From assembly GCA_003221075.1 (NCBI GenBank), contig QHUF01000233.1, positions 1-15,499 of the forward strand: a stretch of DNA of 15,499 nt. Reading direction: 5' to 3'. Positions 6,116-11,896 of this stretch are shown piece after piece. The DNA comes from Gemmatimonadota bacterium. GTDB lineage: Bacteria; Gemmatimonadota; Gemmatimonadetes; Gemmatimonadales; GWC2-71-9. How positions within the stretch are numbered: the first letter of the stretch is position 1; every line of letters starts with the position of its first letter. Position numbers and translations under genes: made by a program. Below the pieces are notes generated by a model. It did no database searches. It saw nothing but the letters and a program-made list of their open reading frames with translations, and was not told the origin of the DNA.

Positions 6116-6474
6116 CGATCCGGTCTCAGCTTGGATGCCCCTCGTAAGTACATATGTTTGAGGGCGCGCTGAGATTTGGTCGTGTAGAAATGCAGCAGTA
6201 CCCGGATGCAGCGTTTCAACCCCGTGGGCACGGCGACTTCCGCGGCCCCGAGGAGCGGCACATCGTTCCAGCCGAGCCCGCGGGCCGCGCGGGCGGGATA
6301 CTCAGCGGTGAGGTCGGGGGACGACGTGAAGATCGCGCTCTCTACGTCTTCCGGCGCGAACCCGTTCGCCTCCTGAAGCGCGGAGAGCAGCTCCCCCGTC
6401 GCCTCGAGAATCGCCTCACTCGTATTGGCGGCCGCCGTGGTCGCTCCACGCAGGCCGCGCAGGATCTTGGTCAT
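6112..6474 (-). CDS. aroH: Chorismate mutase, AroH (monofunctional) class
   Basis: 120 aa, matching the trimeric B. subtilis AroH family (about 127 aa). It converts chorismate to prephenate, the branch step to Phe and Tyr. Active-site residues can be aligned with B. subtilis AroH: Arg9 (=R7, in RGLRGAT), Arg65 (=R63), Glu79 (=E78, in GAAEVAVPTGLKRCIRV), Arg91 (=R90) and Tyr109 (=Y108, in HMYL). Position 76, Cys75 in B. subtilis, is Gly here. The C-terminus LRPDR is also typical. Its ATG at 6474-6472 overlaps the thiE ATG on the opposite strand (CATG). The stop overlaps the rlmI start (ATGA), making a two-gene operon. No convincing SD. Confidence 0.93.
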   Translation of the reverse strand: MTKILRGLRGATTAAANTSEAILEATGELLSALQEANGFAPEDVESAIFTSSPDLTAEYPARAARGLGWNDVPLLGAAEVAVPTGLKRCIRVLLHFYTTKSQRALKHMYLRGASKLRPDR

Positions 6475-7093
6475 GGCACTTGCCGATCAGTTGTGCTTGA
6501 TGGTGATCACCGATCCCGTCCTCCTCAAGGGGCGGGATGCGGTGGCCGTCCTGCGCCAGGCGGTCGCCGGTGGCGCGACGATGGTGCAGGTGCGGTGGAA
6601 AGATGGCACGCCGGCGGAAATCCTGGAGTTGACCGGCACGCTGGTTGCCGCCCTACCCGTTCCCGTCCTGGTCAATGACCGCGTGGATATCGCGCTCGCC
6701 GCGGGCGCGGCCGGCGCGCACCTCGGCTGGGATGATCCCCCGCTGGAGGTTCTGCGCCCCAATCTGCCTGCCGGCTTTCTGCTCGGCCTCTCCGTGGGGT
6801 CGCCGGACGAGGCGGCGCGCGCCCCGGCCACCGCCGACTACTGGAGTATAGGACCCTGCTTTGCCACGCCCATGAAAGCCGATGCCGGTGCACCGCTCGG
6901 CGCGGAGGGGTTCGCCGCTCTGGCCCGTCTCGCCCCGGAGGGGACGCCCGTGATTGGGATCGGCGGAATTACAGCGACAAACGCGCGCTCAGTGATCGAC
7001 GCCGGCGCGACGGGCGTAGCGGTGATTGGCGCGGTGTTGGGCGCATCGAATCCGGAGATCGCTGCACGAGGATTGCGCGCTGCTCTGAAGTGA
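6473..7093 (+). CDS. thiE: Thiamine-phosphate synthase
   Basis: 206 aa TIM-barrel enzyme joining HMP-diphosphate and carboxythiazole phosphate to give thiamine phosphate in the cytoplasm. ThiE residues present: Arg41 and Lys43 (VQVRWKDG, diphosphate binding), Asn68-Asp69 (LVNDRVDIA) and Asp88 (GAHLGWDD, Mg2+ ligands), Ser107, Lys135 in GPCFATPMKADAGAPLG, and the phosphate loop IGIGGITATNA at 161-171 with VAVIGAVL at 182-189. The usual Gln in GxHLGQ(E/D)D is Trp. Retention of the Mg2+ and diphosphate ligands argues for ThiE over the TenI thiazole tautomerase. Start chosen at ATG 6473 because AGGA lies 8 bases upstream; a TTG at 6425 would add 16 residues lying inside aroH. No other thiamine genes are in the window. 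Confidence 0.9.
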   Translation: MALADQLCLMVITDPVLLKGRDAVAVLRQAVAGGATMVQVRWKDGTPAEILELTGTLVAALPVPVLVNDRVDIALAAGAAGAHLGWDDPPLEVLRPNLPAGFLLGLSVGSPDEAARAPATADYWSIGPCFATPMKADAGAPLGAEGFAALARLAPEGTPVIGIGGITATNARSVIDAGATGVAVIGAVLGASNPEIAARGLRAALK

Positions 7094-7163
7094 TCTTTTG
7101 CCGCCCTTCGCCGCCGCTTCTGTCGCCGCCGTTTCACCTGCCGCCGCCTTTCTCGCCGCCGCC
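7094..7163. other. Convergent intergenic tract with irregular CGCCGC repeats
   Basis: The 70 bases between the thiE and mltG stops contain CGCCGC-type blocks near 7110, 7124, 7141 and 7154, spaced 13-17 bases. The plus strand is almost pyrimidine-only and the minus strand purine-rich (AAGGCGGCGG blocks). No classical hairpin plus T-run was found. The minus-strand GG runs could form a two-layer G-quadruplex; this is inference. Confidence 0.45.
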
Positions 7164-8159
7164 TTACCTCCGCTGCCTCACCCTCCGAATCGCCGCCAAA
7201 TGATCGTTGTAGGTCGCCGAGAAGATGTGCTTCCCGTCCGGCTGCGCGACGAAATACAGGTACCCGATCGGGGCAGGGTAGAGCGCCGCGACGATGCTCG
7301 AGTCGCTGGGTTGCGTGATGGGGCCCGGCGGCAGTCCGGGATTCAGGTAGGTGTTGTACGGCGACCGTATCTGTAACTGCTTCTCCCACACCCGCCGCAT
7401 GCGGCGGCCGTGGGCGTAGATGATCGTCGGATCGGCCTGCAACGCCATCCCGCGCTTGAGCCGGTTGTGATAGACCGCCGAGACGTAGGGCCGGTCGGGG
7501 CGGTACCGCACCTCGGCTTCGATGATGGACGCCAGCGTCACGATCTCGTGCCGCGTCATGTGGAGCTGTTCGAGCCGCACATCCCATTCGGGCTGCCAGC
7601 GCGCGATGAATTCGTGCGTCATGAGCTTCACGAGCTCGCGCGCGCGCATGCGCATCGGCACGACGTACGTCGTGGGATACATGTAGCCCTCCACACCAGC
7701 CGGGCTCGGCCGGATGCCGAGTTCGCGTTCCAGCGACGTGTCACGCATGGCGGCGACGAAAGAATCGCGCGATACGCCCAGCCAGGAGCGCGCCCGCTCG
7801 GCGACCTCGAAGCCCATCATCCCTTCGGTAACGGTAAACCGGACTTCCATCCCGCGGCCGCTCTTCAGCGTGCTGACCACGCTGCTCCAACTCTCGTCCT
7901 TGTCGAAGGTGTAGACGCCGCTCTTCAGATTGGACGGCAGCGCCCGCATTCTCGCGTAGAGGCTGAACCAGTCGCGGCTCCTGATTACGCCACGCGACTC
8001 GAGCGAGTCGAGCGCCTGGTAGTAGGTGGCGCCGCGCGGAATGATGACCATGATCTTCTCGGAAACCGACTGATACCTGGCGGGATCCGGTGAGCTGCAG
8101 GCGACCGCGAGGCCCAGCAGTCCGGCGCACAGCGCACGGCGCACGGCGCACGCCTTCAC
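7164..8159 (-). CDS. mltG: Endolytic murein transglycosylase MltG (YceG-like)
   Basis: 331 aa from GTG at 8159, which overlaps the ruvX stop (GTGA). A longer reading from 8306 would lie inside ruvX and lacks a signal sequence. MltG cleaves nascent glycan strands at the inner membrane and sets their length. Here the N-terminus is a signal with a possible lipobox (LAVAC, Cys21) followed by SSPDP, so it may be a lipoprotein rather than a single-pass membrane protein. A LysM-like segment (about 35-100; IPRGATYYQALDSLESRGVI) leads into the YceG catalytic domain. Catalytic Glu214 sits in LASIIEAEV, close to E218 of E. coli MltG, followed by SAVYHNRL, MALQADPTIIYAHG and SPYNTYLNPGLPPGPI, all family hallmarks. 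It is the last gene of the rho-ruvX-mltG set. Confidence 0.92.
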   Translation of the reverse strand: MKACAVRRALCAGLLGLAVACSSPDPARYQSVSEKIMVIIPRGATYYQALDSLESRGVIRSRDWFSLYARMRALPSNLKSGVYTFDKDESWSSVVSTLKSGRGMEVRFTVTEGMMGFEVAERARSWLGVSRDSFVAAMRDTSLERELGIRPSPAGVEGYMYPTTYVVPMRMRARELVKLMTHEFIARWQPEWDVRLEQLHMTRHEIVTLASIIEAEVRYRPDRPYVSAVYHNRLKRGMALQADPTIIYAHGRRMRRVWEKQLQIRSPYNTYLNPGLPPGPITQPSDSSIVAALYPAPIGYLYFVAQPDGKHIFSATYNDHLAAIRRVRQRR

Positions 8160-8593
8160 AGCGCCGTGCCCTTTCGGGCGTCGAGATAGTGCTGCAGCAG
8201 GAGCGCCGCGGCCATCGCGTCGACGTCTGCTTTGCGCCCGCGCGTCGAGCCGCCCATTTCCCGGACGGCGGCCAGCACCCGCGCGGTAGTCATTCGCTCG
8301 TCCCACATGGTCACCTCCAGCCCTTCGGGGGCGCGCCGCTTGATAGCATCGGCGAGGTCCCGGGCGGCGTGAGCGGCATCACCTTCGGCCCCCGCCTCAT
8401 CTAACGGCAGACCGACGATAATACCGACGACCTGATTTCGCGTGATGTGGTCGAGCAGCTGCGCCATGGGGAATCGCTTCCCGGCGCGGCGGGTGAGCGT
8501 GGTGAGCGGTTGGGCAAGTGTCTGAGTTTCGTCGGACAGGGCGAGCCCGATTCGGCGCTCACCCCAATCCACGGCCAGAAGCCTGCCTTTCAC
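8156..8593 (-). CDS. ruvX: RuvX/YqgF, Holliday junction resolvase-like / 16S pre-rRNA processing nuclease
   Basis: 145 aa, RNase H-like fold, usual family length about 140. Conserved acidic active-site residues: Asp9 in LLAVDWGERRIGLALSD, Glu99 in WDERMTT, and Asp125 in KADVDAMAAALLLQHYL. GLPLDEAG at 61-68 is the conserved central motif. E. coli YqgF is essential and needed for 16S rRNA 5'-end maturation; a resolvase role has been shown for some homologues. Starts with GTG overlapping the rho stop (GTGA) and ends overlapping mltG (GTGA). Pairing of ruvX with mltG is common in bacteria. Confidence 0.93.
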   Translation of the reverse strand: MKGRLLAVDWGERRIGLALSDETQTLAQPLTTLTRRAGKRFPMAQLLDHITRNQVVGIIVGLPLDEAGAEGDAAHAARDLADAIKRRAPEGLEVTMWDERMTTARVLAAVREMGGSTRGRKADVDAMAAALLLQHYLDARKGTAL

Positions 8594-9849
8594 CCTTGGG
8601 ACATCGTCTGGAAGAATTCCGTGTTCGTTTTCGTGCGCTTGAGCCGCTCGAGCAGGAACTCGATCGCCTCCACAGGCGGCATGTCGGACAGGAAGTTGCG
8701 CAACAGGTAGACCTTGTTGAGCTCTTCCTTGGTAAGGAGCAATTCCTCCTTACGGGTGCTCGTGCGCTGCACGTCGATCGACGGGAACGTCCGCCGCTCG
8801 GCGATGCGGCGGTCGAGAATGACTTCCGAGTTACCGGTGCCCTTGAACTCCTCGAAGATGACCTCGTCCATACGGGAGCCGGTATCGATCAGCGCGGTGG
8901 CAAGAATGGTCAGCGACCCGCCGCCCTCGATGTTGCGGGCGGCGCCGAAGAAGCGCTTGGGCTTCTGCAGCGCGTTCGCGTCCACACCGCCCGAGAGAAT
9001 CTTGCCCGAGTGGGGCACCACGACGTTGTGGGCGCGGCCCAGGCGCGTGATCGAGTCGAGCAAGATTACCACGTCCTTGCCGTGCTCGACCAGGCGCTTC
9101 GCCTTCTCGATCACCATGTCGGCGACCTGGACGTGCCGGTCCGCCGGCTCATCGAACGTGGACGACACGACCTCCACGTTCGGCCCCTTCACGTTCTCCT
9201 CCATGTCGGTCACCTCTTCGGGCCGCTCGTCGATCAGCAGCACGATCAGGTAGACCTCCGGATGGTTCTCGATGATGGAGTTGGCGAGCTTCTGCATCAG
9301 GATCGTCTTACCGGCTTTGGGCGGCGAGACGATCAACCCGCGCTGGCCTTTGCCGATGGGCGACAGAATATCCATCACCCGCATCGACAGGTCGCCGTCT
9401 TTGCGCTCGAGCTTGAGCTGCTGTTCCGGGTAGCGGGGTCGCAGGTTATCGAATGCGACACGGTGCTTGGCCTTTTCCGGCTCCTCGCCGTTGACGACTT
9501 CGACTTTCAGCAGTGCGAGGTAGCGCTCGCCTTCTTTCGGCGGCCGCACCTGGCCCGTGATCGTGTCGCCGGTGCGCAGATCGAACCGCTTGATCTGACT
9601 CGGCGAGACGTAGATGTCGTCGGGACCGTAGAGGTAGTTCCAGTCGGCGCTGCGGAGGAAGCCGTAGCCTTCCGGCAGGATTTCGAGCACGCCCTCGCCG
9701 CGTAGAACGGTGTCGGAATCGAGGAGTGATTGCTCGATGCGGAAAATGAGATCCTGCTTGCGGAGCCCAGAGTAGTTGGTGATGTTCAGGCTCTCGGCCA
9801 TCGCGTGTAGTTCCGCGACGGACTTTCTCTTTAATTCGGCGATATCCAC
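8590..9849 (-). CDS. rho: Transcription termination factor Rho
   Basis: 419 aa, the same length as E. coli Rho. Domains: N-terminal helix bundle (1-45, starting MDIAELKRKSVAELHAMA), cold-shock-like RNA-binding domain (about 48-120; LEILPEGYGFLRS, DDIYVSPSQIKRF), and the RecA-like hexameric helicase. Walker A SPPKAGKTI has Lys181, catalytic Glu211 is in DERPEEV, Walker B VILLDSITRLGRA has Asp265, and the secondary RNA-binding loops fall in SGGVDANALQKPKRFFGAAR (about 286-305). No long Asp/Arg-rich insertion between the N-terminal helices and the OB fold, unlike many actinobacterial Rho proteins. Starts at GTG 9849, with GGAG 11 bases upstream (a long spacing). First gene of a tightly overlapping operon with ruvX and mltG. 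Confidence 0.97.
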   Translation of the reverse strand: MDIAELKRKSVAELHAMAESLNITNYSGLRKQDLIFRIEQSLLDSDTVLRGEGVLEILPEGYGFLRSADWNYLYGPDDIYVSPSQIKRFDLRTGDTITGQVRPPKEGERYLALLKVEVVNGEEPEKAKHRVAFDNLRPRYPEQQLKLERKDGDLSMRVMDILSPIGKGQRGLIVSPPKAGKTILMQKLANSIIENHPEVYLIVLLIDERPEEVTDMEENVKGPNVEVVSSTFDEPADRHVQVADMVIEKAKRLVEHGKDVVILLDSITRLGRAHNVVVPHSGKILSGGVDANALQKPKRFFGAARNIEGGGSLTILATALIDTGSRMDEVIFEEFKGTGNSEVILDRRIAERRTFPSIDVQRTSTRKEELLLTKEELNKVYLLRNFLSDMPPVEAIEFLLERLKRTKTNTEFFQTMSQG

Positions 9850-9946
9850 GTGTGCTTCGGCTCCGTTTGTGCCACGGCGGGGAAAACCCGGGATGGGGGA
9901 CTGTTCTCGTTGTTAATGGAAACTTGGAGTTATGGGGGTGTGCGAA
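9850..9946 (-). promoter_or_regulatory. C-rich, G-poor rho mRNA leader (candidate rut/autoregulatory region)
   Basis: Read on the minus strand from the predicted start near 9946, the 97-nt leader has 38 C and 17 G. The first 56 nt have 23 C and only 5 G, with CCCCC runs (CACCCCCATAACTCC, CAGTCCCCCATCC). Rho loads on unstructured C-rich/G-poor RNA, and E. coli rho is autoregulated by termination in its leader, so this region may serve the same end. Confidence 0.45.
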
Positions 9947-9952
9947 CGCTCA

Positions 9953-9981
9953 AGTATAGTACGGGCTCGTGAGCCTCACAA
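9953..9981 (-). promoter_or_regulatory. Promoter of the rho-ruvX-mltG operon
   Basis: On the minus strand TTGTGA (9981-9976) is followed after 17 bases by TATACT (9958-9953). The -35 lies inside the first codons of the divergent metalloprotease gene. Predicted start near 9946. Confidence 0.55.
9955..9960 (+). promoter_or_regulatory. Candidate -10 box for the divergent metalloprotease gene
   Basis: TATAGT on the plus strand, overlapping the minus-strand TATACT of the rho promoter in the near-symmetric CAAGTATAGTAC. No good -35 is found at 16-18 bases. Transcription from it would start 1-2 bases before the GTG at 9969, giving a leaderless message. Confidence 0.35.
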
Positions 9982-11060
9982 GGTTCTTGCTGGTGTGGCG
10001 AACCACACCCCTCCACGACCGCGAAGTTGTTGACGCACTTGTAGATCCGGCCCACGCCGAGCCGTCCGCGGGACTCGCGGCAGCCCTCCGCGAATGGCCA
10101 GGAACGTACTACTGGTCGAGCGAGCAGGATGGGCGCCATCTCGTACTGACGCGTCCCACGATCAAGCCACGGGAATCGTGGACGCTGCACGCCGTGCTGT
10201 TTGCCGCGACCCTGTTCCTGACCACGCTGGCCGGTGCCCTGATCGCGGGCGGTCTCCCCCCTGTTCTGGGCGTGCTCTACAACCCGGCGGCCTGGGACTT
10301 CGCCTTCCTGCGTGGATGGACGAGCGGACTCACGTTCTCGATCTCACTCCTCGCCATTCTTCTCTGTCACGAGCTGGGTCACTATCTGACCGCGCGATAC
10401 TACCAGGTGAATGTGTCGCCGCCGCACTTCCTGCCGGGACCGCCGCCGCCGATCGGGATCGGAACGTTCGGCGCGTTCATTCGACTCCGTTCGATTCTCA
10501 ACGACCGCCGACAGCTCCTCGACATCGGCGCGGCAGGACCGATCGCCGGCTTCGTCGTCGCGCTCCCCATGCTCTGGATCGGATTGGCTCACAGCCACGG
10601 ACTATCGGATCCCGTTGCGCCGGGGATGCAAGTGTCGATCGGCTGGGGGATATGGGCGCTCGGCGACTCGGTGGTGACGTTGCTGATCCGGCACTTCACG
10701 CACCAAACCGGCCCGGTATTGCTGAGCCCCATGGCGTTCGCGGGATGGATGGGGATGCTCGTCACGATGCTCAACCTGCTGCCCATCGCCCAGCTCGACG
10801 GTGGGCACATTCTCTACGCCGCCTTGCCGCGTGCCCAACGGCAGCTCGCCCGGCTCTTTTTCGTGGTCGTCATCCTGCTCGGATTCCTCTCGCGGAGCTG
10901 GTTCGTCTGGGCGTTCGTCGTGCTCCTGCTTTCTCGCGGTCAGTTTGCCCATCCCCCCGTGCTGGACGCCTACCGTCCGCTTCCCAAATCGCGAATCTGG
11001 CTGCTGGTGGCGAGCCTCGTCCTTTTCGCGCTCACCTTCACGCCCGCCCCCTCACCCTGA
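9969..11060 (+). CDS. Site-2 protease family membrane zinc metalloprotease (M50, EGY-like)
   Basis: 363 aa, polytopic. The zinc/catalytic motif HELGH is at 134-138 in a transmembrane helix (SISLLAILLCHELGHYLTAR); the third ligand motif is NLLPIAQLDGGH with Asp277. Between them are FLPGPPPPIGIGTFGAFIRL (about 154-173) and LLDIGAAGPIAGF (183-195), conserved in the EGY1-like branch. Predicted helices: about 73-95, 118-140, 188-208, 222-241, 255-275, 293-321 and 343-357. A soluble N-terminal region of about 70 residues precedes the first. Such proteases cut membrane-anchored substrates within the bilayer; no anti-sigma factor or PDZ domain is present, so the substrate is unknown. Starts at GTG 9969 with no SD; the message may be leaderless. 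Seven bases separate it from the next gene. Confidence 0.9.
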   Translation: MSLTRFLLVWRTTPLHDREVVDALVDPAHAEPSAGLAAALREWPGTYYWSSEQDGRHLVLTRPTIKPRESWTLHAVLFAATLFLTTLAGALIAGGLPPVLGVLYNPAAWDFAFLRGWTSGLTFSISLLAILLCHELGHYLTARYYQVNVSPPHFLPGPPPPIGIGTFGAFIRLRSILNDRRQLLDIGAAGPIAGFVVALPMLWIGLAHSHGLSDPVAPGMQVSIGWGIWALGDSVVTLLIRHFTHQTGPVLLSPMAFAGWMGMLVTMLNLLPIAQLDGGHILYAALPRAQRQLARLFFVVVILLGFLSRSWFVWAFVVLLLSRGQFAHPPVLDAYRPLPKSRIWLLVASLVLFALTFTPAPSP

Positions 11061-11067
11061 GGCTCTC

Positions 11068-11820
11068 ATGGCGACATATCAGCTACGTCCCCTCTCCTTC
11101 GGCGAGCTCCTGGACGGCGCGCTCGTCCTGCTGCGGCGCCACTTCGGGCTGGTGCTGAGCATCGCCGTCGTATGCGAGGGCATCCCGACGGCAATGGATG
11201 TCTACATCGATCTCACGGGCGGCGCGTCGCTGAATTCCGGCTTGAGCCTGCTGGACCGGTTGCTGACACTCGTGGGGAGCGTGCTCGTGACCGGTGCGAC
11301 GGTGCGCGTCGTGTCGGAGGCCTACCTCGGGCGGTCGCCCCTGTTCGGCGACGCGATGGGCTTCGCGGGCAGCAGATTCGGAGCGATCCTCGGCGCGAAC
11401 ATCATGAGTGGGATCCTGACGTTCCTGGCCACTTTGGCGCTCGTCATCCCCGGCATCGTCGTGGCGTGCGGCTACTCCGTCGCGGCGGAAGCGGCCGCGC
11501 TGGAGTCGGGCTCGTCCAGCGAGGCACTGCGGCGCTCCTGGGAGTTGACCAAGGGCTTCAGGTGGAAGGCGCTGGGGCTCGGGGTCGTGTCGATCGGTCT
11601 GATCCTGGTCGTGTACGTCGGTGCCGGAGTGCTGGGTGGCATCCTGGGAGGGGTCATGGGCGGATTGGACATGGTCCTGGCGGTGCTCGGCGCGTGTGTG
11701 TCGTTGCTCATCTATCCGGTGATTTCCTGCGTCTTCACTGTCTTCTACTACGACCTGCGAGTCCGCAAGGAAGGCTTCGACCTCGAAATGCTGAGCCGCC
11801 AGCTAGGACTGGCCACCTAG
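11068..11820 (+). CDS. Polytopic membrane protein, glycerophosphoryl diester phosphodiesterase membrane-domain-like
   Basis: 250 aa from ATG 11068, with GAGG (11059-11062) as SD; an upstream in-frame reading would lie inside the metalloprotease gene. Begins ATYQLRPLSFGELLDGALVL, an amphipathic opening common to this family. Hydrophobic segments are at about 26-46, 60-82, 103-140, 166-195 and 202-228, several Gly-rich (GAGVLGGILGGVMGGL). The loop EALRRSWELTKGFRWKALG at 152-170 and the C-terminal YYDLRVRKEGFDLEML at 227-242 are recognisable features of membrane proteins carrying the GDPD membrane domain. No phosphodiesterase catalytic domain is attached and the function is unknown. Same operon as the M50 protease, so it could be its partner or substrate; that is only inference. 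Confidence 0.7.
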   Translation: MATYQLRPLSFGELLDGALVLLRRHFGLVLSIAVVCEGIPTAMDVYIDLTGGASLNSGLSLLDRLLTLVGSVLVTGATVRVVSEAYLGRSPLFGDAMGFAGSRFGAILGANIMSGILTFLATLALVIPGIVVACGYSVAAEAAALESGSSSEALRRSWELTKGFRWKALGLGVVSIGLILVVYVGAGVLGGILGGVMGGLDMVLAVLGACVSLLIYPVISCVFTVFYYDLRVRKEGFDLEMLSRQLGLAT

Positions 11821-11843
11821 GACGAGTCGTTGCATGCTCCTAG
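11817..11843. terminator. Weak inverted repeat after the membrane protein gene
   Basis: CTAGGA (11817-11822, including the TAG stop) pairs with TCCTAG (11838-11843) across a 15-base loop. The stem is short and no T-run follows, so it is at best a weak terminator. The rest of the 76-base gap to 11897 shows no convincing promoter. Confidence 0.2.
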
Positions 11844-11896
11844 CCGCCGCACGGGTCGGGGGCTAGCATAGTGGCAACTTCACCCTGGTGTATACA

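Noticed and set aside
6838..7587. Minus-strand ORF (249 codons) spanning the thiE/mltG junction
   Set aside because: It crosses the 3' ends of two well-supported genes out of frame and has low-complexity Arg/Ala composition.
8160..8306. Upstream extension of mltG giving 380 residues
   Set aside because: The added 49 residues lie inside ruvX, are Arg/Ala/Gly-rich, and would bury the signal sequence that starts at GTG 8159.
8518..9705. Long plus-strand ORF (395 codons) opposite rho
   Set aside because: Composition is the mirror of the rho coding strand (high Asp/Arg/Leu from GC-rich antisense), no recognisable domain, and rho is unambiguous in this region.
9880..9896. GGGG-AAAA-CCC hairpin in the rho leader as an intrinsic terminator
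   Set aside because: The stem is only 3-4 base pairs and no U-run follows, so it would not terminate on its own.
10801..11067. Upstream extension of the membrane protein at 11068 giving 339 residues
   Set aside because: The extra 89 codons overlap the metalloprotease gene in another frame; ATG 11068 has a GAGG SD and begins a typical family N-terminus.
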